A stretch of 64,000 nt of DNA, taken from NCBI RefSeq assembly GCF_013393945.1, contig NZ_CP040297.1:4372001-4436000 (forward strand), in the 5' to 3' direction. This DNA is from Nostoc sp. TCL26-01 (GTDB lineage Bacteria; Cyanobacteriota; Cyanobacteriia; Cyanobacteriales; Nostocaceae). This document shows positions 1 to 9,300 of this stretch, piece after piece. The notes under the pieces are model-generated. The model was given only the letters and a program-made list of their open reading frames with translations, ran no database searches and was not told where the DNA came from. The position numbers were made by a program, and so were the translations under genes. How positions within the stretch are numbered: the stretch's first letter is position 1; the number at the start of each line of letters is the position of its first letter.

Positions 1-461
1 ATCAACTGTTACATCAATATATATATACCTTGCTCGACACCGCAGGGCTTCATCCCGATTACGCCATCCTACACCCCAATGTACGCCATGAGTTACCCCT
101 AGCCTGGGATTTTACCGCCGAGTTTCGCACTGCTATTGTTGATGACTTAGTATTAAATTTCGCCCGAAAATTCCCCCACACCAACGGAAATGGCAATGGA
201 AACGGTAAAGGTCAGCCACGTAATATTTTGCAACGTTTCCTGCAACATTGGGAAGCCAAGCTAAGAACATTTGTGCTGCATCCCTACGGTGGGGAAGTTA
301 GCTATCGCCAATGTATGGACTTACAAGTACGAGAATACCTTGCGTGTCTGCTGGGTGACGTGGAATATTACCGTCCGCTTGCGTTTAAACATCATCCTGC
401 ACATTCTGACTTTGCCGATGCTGTTGCACCAGCGCAAGTACCGTTAAGCTTGGTGAAGTAG
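1..461 (+). CDS. cas1: CRISPR-associated endonuclease Cas1, C-terminal part (5' end outside window)
   Basis: The frame is open from base 3 and runs off the left edge, so only about the last 152 residues are present; an internal TTG at 30 is not a real start. The fragment shows the Cas1 C-terminal core, with the motif AILHPNVRHELPLAWDF followed by AEFR and a DDLVLNF helix. The His of ILHP and the Asp of AWDF match the metal-binding His and Asp of the integrase site. Cas1 with Cas2 inserts new spacers into CRISPR arrays. A low-complexity NGNGNGNGKG stretch interrupts the helical domain. The stop is 2 bp before cas2, so the two are co-transcribed. The CRISPR subtype cannot be told from this fragment. 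Confidence 0.9.
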   Translation, partial: QLLHQYIYTLLDTAGLHPDYAILHPNVRHELPLAWDFTAEFRTAIVDDLVLNFARKFPHTNGNGNGNGKGQPRNILQRFLQHWEAKLRTFVLHPYGGEVSYRQCMDLQVREYLACLLGDVEYYRPLAFKHHPAHSDFADAVAPAQVPLSLVK

Positions 462-463
462 TA

Positions 464-742
464 ATGTTCTATTTAGTATGCTACGACATTGTTAGCGATA
501 CTCGCCGTAATAAGGTGGCGAAACTTCTAGAATCCTACGGTTTACGAGTACAAAAGTCAGTTTTCGAGTGTGTATTAGATGAGAACCAGTACACCACTTT
601 ATCCAAATACTTAACTCGACTGGTAAATAAACGCGAAGATCAAGTGCGATTTTATCCGATGTCTGCCCACACTCGTTGTAAGATTGCCGTCTTGGGGACA
701 GAACCGGAATTTGTGATTGATGATGCGGCGTTTATTGTTTAG
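464..742 (+). CDS. cas2: CRISPR-associated protein Cas2
   Basis: This is a 92-residue protein of normal Cas2 length. The N-terminus MFYLVCYDIVSDTRRNKVAK gives the ferredoxin-fold first strand with the conserved Asp (YDI) and the following Arg/Lys helix. The middle VQKSVFECVLD and the strand DQVRFYPM are also typical. Cas2 dimers bridge two Cas1 dimers in the spacer-integration complex. It starts 2 bp after the cas1 stop. No CRISPR repeats occur in the 136 bp after the stop or elsewhere in this window, so the array and effector genes must lie to the left or be lost. Confidence 0.93.
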   Translation: MFYLVCYDIVSDTRRNKVAKLLESYGLRVQKSVFECVLDENQYTTLSKYLTRLVNKREDQVRFYPMSAHTRCKIAVLGTEPEFVIDDAAFIV

Positions 743-878
743 TCGCTACGAGCTTGAGAAAGTATTTACCACAATCAATATACCAAAATGACTGCTGAAA
801 AAAAAGCGCGATCGCCACCGCTTGTGATGTAAACATTTCAAGGCTTTCGGTCAAGTTTGGATAATCGGAAACTATTGA

Positions 879-1148
879 ATGCAGCTGCAATCTTCCAAAT
901 TCTGTTTAGTTTTCACTTCCAAAGTTCAAAAAAAACTGGATACTTTATCTTCTTCAGACCGCAAGCAATACGACAAAGCTTTTAAATGTTTTGCTGAACA
1001 AGGTGCAGCTTACCGGAGTTTAAGAACACATCGATATCGCTATAAAGATGGTGATATTTGGAGTTCTTCTGCATCTATGGCAAAACGGTTTTACTGGCGT
1101 TACATCGATAAGCAAAGTATTGAGATTGTACACATAGATTCTCATTAA
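879..1148 (+). CDS. RelE/ParE-like small protein, possible toxin
   Basis: This 89-residue basic protein has an N-terminal helical pair (KVQKKLDTLSSSDRKQYDKA), a central RSLRTHRYRYKDGDIWSSS segment, and ends in a strand with Arg/Tyr followed by IEIVHIDSH. The order fits the RelE/ParE/HigB fold, where small basic toxins cleave mRNA or poison gyrase. No antitoxin gene is recognisable just upstream (136 bp to cas2), and the next gene, an HTH protein, is 136 bp away. It may therefore be an orphan toxin-fold protein or be paired with that HTH protein. There is no clear Shine-Dalgarno sequence. The family call is by eye. Confidence 0.6.
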   Translation: MQLQSSKFCLVFTSKVQKKLDTLSSSDRKQYDKAFKCFAEQGAAYRSLRTHRYRYKDGDIWSSSASMAKRFYWRYIDKQSIEIVHIDSH

Positions 1149-1284
1149 TAAGGACAAAAGTAGAATGCCACCGTAAGACGTTACCAGAGATTTTACCATC
1201 TCAGCACTTTTCATCGTGCTTTAGGACTAGCGTCCATAACGCACCCTACTAAATTTAAATTTCGTCTCATCTTAACTTTGTTCT

Positions 1285-1584
1285 ATGCCCAAACCTCGTC
1301 CATTGCAACTGCGAGAATTAAGGCTGATTTCAATGTACAGCAATTGGGAATTTGGCATGACACCCCAACAATTCTATTCCAAATGGGCAGTCAGCTACGA
1401 ACAAATAGCCATAATCTGCGATCGCTCTGACTCTACTGTTAGGGGGTGGTTTAGAAATGGTCAAAACCGACGTAACCCAACACGTAATGATTTACTTCAC
1501 CTGGGTTTGATGGATTTCCTGCTAGAGCATATTGACGAAATTCCTGAGTATTTAAGACAGTTATTGTGTCTTGCTATTTCATGA
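1285..1584 (+). CDS. Small helix-turn-helix protein
   Basis: This is a 99-residue protein of unknown role. Residues 35-65 (AVSYEQIAIICDRSDSTVRGWF) read as a helix-turn-helix: a helix, a short turn and a recognition helix, followed by a basic stretch NGQNRRNP. The C-terminal third (LLHLGLMDFLLEHIDEIPEY) is helical. It probably binds DNA. It follows the RelE/ParE-like gene on the same strand, so it could regulate that gene, but the 136 bp gap and reversed order (toxin first) make a classical toxin-antitoxin pair only a possibility. Confidence 0.6.
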   Translation: MPKPRPLQLRELRLISMYSNWEFGMTPQQFYSKWAVSYEQIAIICDRSDSTVRGWFRNGQNRRNPTRNDLLHLGLMDFLLEHIDEIPEYLRQLLCLAIS

Positions 1585-1720
1585 TATTTTGCACCCACAA
1601 AAGGATGAATCTGTCAATATCGTTTAGACCTGTTTTGCTATATATATCCTGAACTAATGTGAATTGAGGTAATTCAAAAACACATTATTCATTTAATTTT
1701 CAGCAATTGTAGGAGTCAGT

Positions 1721-1894
1721 ATGACATACTTTGAGCAGCTACGTCCGTGGTGCATAATTCGCAATTTATCTAGGAATGATTGCATAGTGGTAGCGAGATT
1801 TCGTCGCCACAATGATGCGACTGCTTACCTACAAGTGCTGCAAAGACAAGTGAATAGTGTCAAGTTTGTGCTGAAATTTAATGCCCAAATTTGA
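1721..1894 (+). CDS. Short hypothetical protein (57 aa)
   Basis: This short reading frame begins MTYFEQLRPWCIIRNLSRND and ends KFNAQI. A good Shine-Dalgarno sequence (AGGAG, 1711-1715) lies 5 bp upstream of the ATG, and a hairpin with a T-rich tail follows at 1962. These signals make it a likely real gene although I do not recognise the family. The sequence has the CIVVARF then HNDATAYLQVLQR pattern of a strand followed by a helix. It lies between the HTH gene and the IS debris. Confidence 0.5.
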   Translation: MTYFEQLRPWCIIRNLSRNDCIVVARFRRHNDATAYLQVLQRQVNSVKFVLKFNAQI

Positions 1895-1961
1895 ATTGCT
1901 TGACTTCATATGAAGTTGAATTAATGGAAACATTGGCATTTCATTCACACTAAACGTGCTT

Positions 1962-1997
1962 AATCTCCAACTATAATTTATGGTTGGGGATTTTTAT
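1962..1997 (+). terminator. Rho-independent terminator
   Basis: The arms AATCTCCAAC (1962-1971) and GTTGGGGATT (1983-1992) pair with one G-U, the loop is 11 bases, and a run TTTTATTT follows. It lies 67 bp after the short gene ending at 1894. Confidence 0.6.
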
Positions 1998-2049
1998 TTA
2001 CAAAGTGCAGATTACAAAAGTCCTCGCACAGAAGCTATGTTCCTACATA

Positions 2050-2095
2050 CTGGACTTTAGACTGAAAGGCTAGAGAAAAGCAGTCAGTGTTACTG
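2050..2095 (+). repeat. IS-derived 46-bp fragment, also found at 24046
   Basis: These 46 bases differ at only three positions from 24046-24091, which lies inside the 3' end of the HAF-repeat gene. In the second copy the following bases encode transposase-like residues (ATDERPFLAGDHSFW), so both copies are scraps of one IS family that bracket the giant gene, 22 kb apart. Confidence 0.6.
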
Positions 2096-2142
2096 CTGAC
2101 TGCCGTAAAGTTAATGAAAGTAATCGATAAATCATTGACGTG

Positions 2143-2430
2143 ATGATCCTGACACAACTAGAAAAATTCCGCGCCCGCTATCTACGATAGTTTGGGGAAG
2201 GCCAAAGATGCAGTATTTGAATTGATGGATGCAGTATTAACAAGTCCGAGAATGGAATAGTATCCGTAAATGCTTATGGTGTAGTAGATGGGATTACTTA
2301 TCCTTTAATATTCCAAATATTTAAACCGAAAAATCGCTTAAAAGAAGGCGATAAATATAAGAGCAAACCCCAAATAGCGGTAGAGATAATTCAAGAGTTG
2401 AAAGCATAGGGTTTCAAAATTAAATTATCG
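2143..2430 (+). pseudogene. Remnant of an IS701-like transposase
   Basis: Three pieces of a transposase lie in order but not in one frame. MILTQLEKFR starts at 2143. After a frame change comes YDSLGKAKDAVFELMDAVL. After a large internal deletion near 2248 the stretch ENGIVSVNAYGVVDGITYPL leads to RLKEGDKYKSKPQIAVEIIQ, then an in-frame TAG, then GFKIKL. The pattern matches DDE transposases of the IS701 group as I remember them. It is dead: frameshift, deletion, nonsense codon and no C-terminus. No inverted repeats could be identified. Confidence 0.7.
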
Positions 2431-2459
2431 ATTTCGCAGAGACCCCAAGGGTTACTTGG

Positions 2460-2681
2460 CTAATTTAGAGAGTCGTCTTCTCTAGTAAGTTTTACCACAC
2501 TAGGTAAAATCAGATAGGCTATCAAGCTAACGTAAATTTGTATGGTGATACCATTAACATTTTTAGTAATTAATTTGTCAAGTTTTAAGTGCATCTTTAA
2601 AAACTTCCATAACAATTCAACTCCCCAACGTAATCGATAAATATCCCTGATTTCATCATCGTAGACGAACAGTTTTACCAC
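2460..2681 (-). pseudogene. C-terminal fragment of an IS4-family transposase
   Basis: The 73-residue reading frame on the minus strand contains YRLRWGVELLWKFLK, which is the IS4-family Y-(2)-R-(3)-E-(6)-K signature carrying the last catalytic Glu. The parts with the first two catalytic Asp residues are absent, so it is a relic. A 17-bp direct repeat lies at both ends (2488-2504 and 2671-2687). The fragment abuts a broken haemagglutinin-like gene at 2687 on the other strand, so this IS or a later deletion destroyed that gene. Confidence 0.75.
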
Positions 2682-2687
2682 ACTAGG
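2488..2687. repeat. 17-bp direct repeat around the IS4 fragment
   Basis: The sequence AGTTTTACCACACTAGG occurs exactly at 2488-2504 and at 2671-2687. It is longer than an IS4 target duplication (usually 9-12 bp) and both copies are read as part of the transposase frame (SVVKL and MVKL). It may mark slippage or an illegitimate recombination event that joined the IS to the haemagglutinin remnant. Confidence 0.7.
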
Positions 2688-2992
2688 ATATTAATGCTAC
2701 TGGTACAATTTCCGGCAATATGATTGGTGTGCCTGATATTACATCTATCCAAAACGGACTGACAGAATTACAAGGAAATCCTATTGATACTAACGCCCTA
2801 ATTGCTAATAGTTGTATTGCTCGTAGTCCGAAGCAAGAAAGCACTTTTGTCATTACAGGAACTGGTGGATTACCTAGTCGTCCTGGTGAAGTTGTGGCTT
2901 CTAGCTATCCTACAGGTGATGTGCAGAATGTCACGAATAATAGCACAAATAGTCATGAAATACGCAAAAGGTCTGAAGACGCAAAAGTCTGA
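2687..2992 (+). pseudogene. C-terminal remnant of a filamentous-haemagglutinin-like exported protein
   Basis: From 2687 the frame reads DINATGTISGNMIGVPDITS, then IDTNALIANSCIARS, then GTGGLPSRPGEV and YPTGDVQ. This is the usual C-terminal end of large cyanobacterial haemagglutination-activity (TpsA-like) proteins that are secreted by two-partner secretion. Everything upstream, including the signal and the N-terminal secretion domain, is missing, replaced by the IS4 fragment. The frame closes at 2992 after a degenerate tail. It is not likely to be expressed. Confidence 0.65.
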
Positions 2993-3305
2993 AGATAGGA
3001 ACAGCAAAAAACACGAATTTATCAGGGTTTGAGCAATTTATTGCGTAATTTCTGATTATGTGGTTTAATTATTGTGAGAAGTTTTTCAGTAGAATTACTT
3101 AAAACTTCAAGTTGTTCCCTACATAGTAATTAAAGGCTTGTATTAAAAGCCTTAATAATATCTTTACACATCACCATCCAAAGCAAATTTATTGTTTGAT
3201 AGGTCACTGTGTGCTTCATTTCAAACAGCCGCATCTTAGATCGATAACAATAAATGACTCAATCGTGTCTAGGCAATATTTTTGAATATATTCCAGTAGA
3301 GACTT
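2993..3305. other. Intergenic region upstream of the giant gene
   Basis: This 313-bp AT-rich stretch should hold the promoter of the 19.8 kb gene. I see no strong Shine-Dalgarno sequence before the ATG at 3306 (only TAGAGAC), no clear inverted repeat and no conserved -35/-10 pair. Confidence 0.4.
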
Positions 3306-6300
3306 ATGGACGCTAATCAACCAATCGAATCTGCACCCTTAGTGAATTTTGCGATTAATCCGTTATCAATTGAAGGGTTAACAGCAAATACAATCACCTT
3401 TACAGGTAGTGCTGCGGGAGATAGTCTTTATCTGCGAGTCAATGCTGATAGGTTAGAGTACAGTATTGACGATGCAAATTACACTTCAGTAGATGCTATA
3501 TTCACTTTCTCATCCCAGACGCAGATTAATGCCAATCTCTTAGCTGGGGATGATTCTCTATTTTTGGATGCGTCTTTAATTCAAATTCTACAAACTACTG
3601 GTGGGCAATTATCATTTGCTGGCGGTGCAGACGCAGATACAATATTTGGCCCTGCTGGAGTAAATGTCAACTGGAATATCACAGGGACAAACGCTGGTAA
3701 TATCACAGATATATTTGAGTTCACAGAAACAGAAAACATCACAGGCCGTGGAAACGATACATTAACTGGTCTGAATCAGGCGAATCTGTGGACTCTCACT
3801 GGCAATGGGACAGGAACGCTAAATAATCAGATTAACTTTAATGATATTGACAACTTGATTGGTGGCAGTCTACAAGATATCTTCGCCATTAATGATGCAA
3901 CAACAGTCAATATCAACGCTGGTGCAGGCGCAGATATATTTGAGTTGAGTAACAGCTCTATATTGAGTGGGACGATTGATGGTGGTGCGGGAGTTGATAC
4001 GCTTAATTATTCTGCCGACACCACAGCACAACAAGTCACCCTCACAGGTCTAGGGAGTAGTGATGGGTTTTTTGGTACAAGCAACCTGACAGGACAATTT
4101 ACCAATATTGATAACGTCATTGGTGGTGGTGGTAGCAACACACTCACAGGATTAAATGCCTCTGCTACCTGGGAAATAGACGGTACAAATCGTTATATCA
4201 GTACCAATAGCCTCAGTTTTACAGGCTTCAGAAATTTGACTGGGGGTAGCAATGCCGACACCTTTATTATTACTGGTAGTCAAACTGCTGATTTAAGAGG
4301 TCAAGCGGGTGCAGATAGATTCCAATTCAACAACGCTGCGAATTTAACTGGCACAATTGATGGTGGTACAGACTCCGATACTATAGATGCGTCCGCCTAC
4401 ACCACAGCACAGCAAGTTGCCCTCACAGGTCTAAGTGGTAATGATGGGTTTGCTGGGACACACAGCAGCATCATCGGAGGATTTACCAATATTAATGCGA
4501 TCGCATCTGGTACAGCGACAGATACACTCATCGGTTTAAATGCCTCTGCTACATGGGAAGTTGACGGTAGTAATCGTTATCTGAGTACAAATATCCTAGA
4601 GTGGAATAGCTTTGAAAACCTCACTGGTAGTAATCAAGCAGACCTATTCCAATTGAGTGTCAATCCTACAGGACTAATTACTGGCGGCGCAGGAGAAGAT
4701 ACCCTCGACTTTAGCAGCTTCCCCACCGCAATTAATCTCACTCTCAATGGTGCGGATATCACTGGATTTAATGGTTCAGGAACAGTCAACTTTACTGGCA
4801 TTAATACCATTATTGGTTCAGCAAATACCAGAGATACTCTCACCGCCAATCCTAACGCCTTTAGTGAAAGTTTGTGGAATCTTGATGCTGATCCTACCTT
4901 TAGCGATGGTCGAAGACCCGCCTTCGGCGATCGCACTCGCACCTTAAAATTCTCCCGCATCGAAGACCTAACCGGTCAAAACAACATCCGCTTATCTGCT
5001 GCAACAGTTACCAGCACTACCGCCCAGGATTTAACCCTACGCTACAATGCCGACACCACGACCATTGAATTATTCAGTAATCTCACCTCAACAGTCATTG
5101 ATTCCACTGTCATTACTCCCAATGTCGATAACCTCATCAAAGTTATCGGTACGGCGGGAGCAGATAAACTCACAATCGATGCCTCTGTAGCTAATGCGGG
5201 ATTAGCAGTGGTCTTTGATGCCTTAGCCGGGTTGGATGAATTAAATTTAAGTGGTTTCACTACTCCCAAACGCACAGTTTTAGAAAAAACCGATACTAAT
5301 GGCTTTAGTGGGATTGGGCCAGTTGCCTTTTTAGGTGTAGATAAACTCACAGGATCAAACGTTACAGGCGACACCCTCGAAGATAAAACAGGCGCATTAA
5401 TTACTAGCTGGCAAATTAATAACAACTCCACTTACGAAAATAGCGCCAATACCCTAGATTTCACAGGCTTTACCAATCTTGTGGGTGGTATTGGCATCGA
5501 CACCTTCAACATTATCGGTACACAAACAGCTAATCTCAGTGGCGGTGCGGGTGCTGATGTCTTCCGATTTGCCAACAATGCCAGCCTCACAGGTGCAATT
5601 GATGGTGGTACTGGTGCAGATACCCTGACTTATGCAGAATATACCAGCGCACGACAAGTTACCCTGACTAGCATAGGTAGTCAAGATGGCTTTACCGGTA
5701 CAGAAAGCACAATTTCTGTTAACTTTACCAACATTAATACCTTAAGCGGCGGCAGTGGCAACGATACCCTTACAGGGATTAACGCCGCCGCCAATTGGGA
5801 AATCGACGGTACAAATGTTTATACCAGCACCAATAGTTTGAGTTTCTTTGGATGGGAAAATCTGATTGGTGGCAACAATGTCGATATCTTTGTGATTAGT
5901 GGGACACAGACAGTTAATCTCAGAGGTGGTGCAGGTGCAGATACTTTCCAATTTAATAACGCGGCTCTACTCACAGGGACAATTGATGGCGGTACAGGTG
6001 CAGACACCCTTAACTATGCAGCCTACACCACCGCTAGACAAATCACCCTGACTAACTTAGGTAGCAGCGATGGTTTTATCGGCACAGAAACAACAATTAG
6101 CAATAACTTTACCAACATTGATGCTGTAGTTGGTAGCAGTGACAATGATACTCTCACAGGGATTAACGCCACCGCCAATTGGGAAATCGACGGCACAAAT
6201 CGTTATACCAGCACCAACAGTTTAGATATTTCAGGAGTGGAAAATCTAACTGGTGGTAGTGATGTTGATACCTTTGCGATATCAGGCACACCAACAGCTA

Positions 6301-9300
6301 ATCTCAGTGGTGGTGCAGGCGCAGATACCTTCCAATTTAACAACAATGCCACCCTCACAGGGACAATTGATGGTGGTGCTGGTGCAGATACCCTCAATTA
6401 TGCAGCTTACACTACAGCCAGACAAATTACCCTCACAGGTTTAGGTATTAGTGGCTTTGCCGGAACAGAAGCAGCCATTAGCAATGGTTTTAATAATATT
6501 GATACAATAGTCGGCAGTAGTGCAGTTGATACCCTCACAGGTTTAAATGCAGCAGCCACATGGGAAATTGACGGCACAAATCGTTACCTGAGTACCAATA
6601 CACTCAACTTCTTTGCCATTGAAAATCTCGTTGGTGGTAGCAGTAGCAATACATTTAATATTAGTGGCACACAGACAGCCAATCTCAGTGGTGGTGCAGG
6701 TGCAGATACCTTCCAATTTAATAACGATGCCACCCTCACAGGGACAATTGATGGTGGTACAGGTGTAAATACCCTCGACTACGCAGCCTACACCACAGCC
6801 AGACAAATTACCCTCACAGGTTTAGGTATTAGTGGCTTTGCAGGCACAGAAGCAGCCATTAGCAATGGTTTTAATAATATTGATACAATCATCGGTAGTA
6901 GTGCAGTTGATACCCTCACAGGTTTAAATGCAGGAACCATCATAGCTTTAAATGCAGGAGCCACATGGGAAATTGATGGCACAAATCGTTACCTGAGTAC
7001 CAATACACTCAACTTCTTTGCCATTGAAAATCTCATTGGTGGTAGCAATGTTGACACCTTTACTATCTCTGGCACACAGACAGCCAATCTCAGTGGTGGT
7101 GCAGGTGCAGATACCTTCCAATTTAATCACAATGCCACCCTCACAGGGATAATAGATGGCGGTACAGGTGCAGACACCCTTGACTATGCAGCCTACACTA
7201 CAGCCAGACAAATTACCCTCACAGGTTTAGGTATTAGTGGCTTTGCAGGCACAGAAGCCAGCATTACCAATGGATTCAATAATATTGACACCGTAATTGG
7301 CAGTAATGCAGTTGATACCCTCACAGGTTTAAATACGACAGCTACCTGGGAAATAGACGGCACAAATCGTTATCTAAGTACCAATACACTAAACTTCTCC
7401 GCCATTGAAAATCTCGTTGGTGGTAGCAGTAGCAATACATTTATTATTAGTGGCGAACAGACAGCCAATCTCACAGGTGGTGCAGGTGCAGATACCTTCC
7501 AATTTAATGACAATGCCACCCTCACAGGGAGGATTGATGGTGGTACAGGTACAGACACCCTTGACTATGCAGCCTATACTACAGCTAAAGAAATTAGTCT
7601 CACAGATTTAGGCACTAATGATGGCTTTGCTGGACTAGAAGGCCCTATTCTCATTATATCTAGTAATTTTACCGTTTTTGATAATATTAATACAATCATT
7701 GGCGGTAGTGCTGCTGATACTCTCAGAGGTAGGAATACGACAGCCACATGGGAAATAGATAGCACAAATCGTTATCTCAGCACTAATACACTGAACTTCT
7801 CAGAGATTGAGAATTTAGTAGGTAGTAACGATGTTGACACATTTACTATCTCTGATAGAGACGCAGTGAATGTCTTTGGCGGTGCAGGTGCAGATGTTTT
7901 CCGATTTAATGACAATGCCACCTTAATAGTTACAATTGATGGTGGTAGTGGCATAGATACTCTCGACTATGCAGCCTCTACCACAGCTAAACAACTTATC
8001 CTCACAGATGTAGGCATAAGTGATGGCTTTGCGGGAACAGAAGGCGGTATTTTCCCAGGTGTATTTGGTAATCTTACTAATTTTAATAATATTGATACAA
8101 TTATCGGCAGTAGTGGTGCTGATAGCCTCACAGGTTTGAATACCGCAGGTAGATGGGAAATAGACGGTACGAATCGTTATATCAGCACTAATACACTGAA
8201 CTTCTCAGAGATAGAGAATTTACGAGGTGGTAACGATATTGACACATTTACTATCTCTGGTACACAGACAGCTAATCTCTTTGGCGGTGCAGGTGCAGAT
8301 GTTTTCCAACTGAATGACAATGCAGAATTAATAGGAGCGATCGCTGGTGATATAGATGCCGATACACTAGACTATTCTGCCTACACTACAGCTATTAATA
8401 TTAATCTGGCTACTGCTAAAGCCACCAAAATTACTGGTGAAATCAGTACCATAGAAACTCTGATAGGTGGGACAGCAAACGATACCTTACAAGGTACAAA
8501 CAACATTGCTAGTTGGAACTTAGGCAGCACAAATCAGTACATTAGTATAAATAGCCTCACCTTTAGCAGTTTTGAAAATCTCATTGGCGGTAATCAAGCT
8601 GATACCTTAATTTTTAGCAATGGTTCGAGTTTTAATGGCTCATTCAGTGGCGGTACAGGAATAGATACAGTCGATTTTACTGCCTATACCTCTGCTCGGA
8701 ATGTCAGCTTAACTGGATTGGGTGACTTAGATGGGTTTAACGGTACAGTAAATACCCTTGTCGGTGGATTTAGTAATATTGAGCAGATATTCGGCAGTAG
8801 TGCCAATAATGACACCATTACAGGACTCAATACCACCGCTATCTGGAATTTAGATACAAACCAGTATCAAGCTACCAACACCTTAAGTTTTGCGGGTTTT
8901 GAGAACTTAATAGGTGGTAGTGGTGCAGATATTTTCAATCTCAGTGGTACAGAGATTTTCAACTTAACTGGTGGTGCGGGTAGCGATGAATTTAGTTTCG
9001 CTAATGGCGCGACTTTGACAGGAACTTTAGCCGGAGGTGAAGATGTAGATACCCTCAACTATGCTAGTTACACCACGGCGGTGAACGTCAATCTAGCAAA
9101 TGGTACTGCTACAGCGATTAGTGGTGGGATCAGCAGCATAGAAAACGTCACGAGTGGAGCAGGAAATGACAGCCTTATAGGCAATGCAGATGCTAACATC
9201 CTCATCGGTGCAGCCGGTCTGGATACTCTGATTGGGGGTGCAGGAAACGATACTTTAATTGTTACTGCTTTAGCTGGTTCAATAGTCGAAGGCAATGAAG

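Noticed and set aside
743..878. Search for a CRISPR array just after cas2
   Set aside because: No direct repeat of 25-40 bp is present in this stretch.
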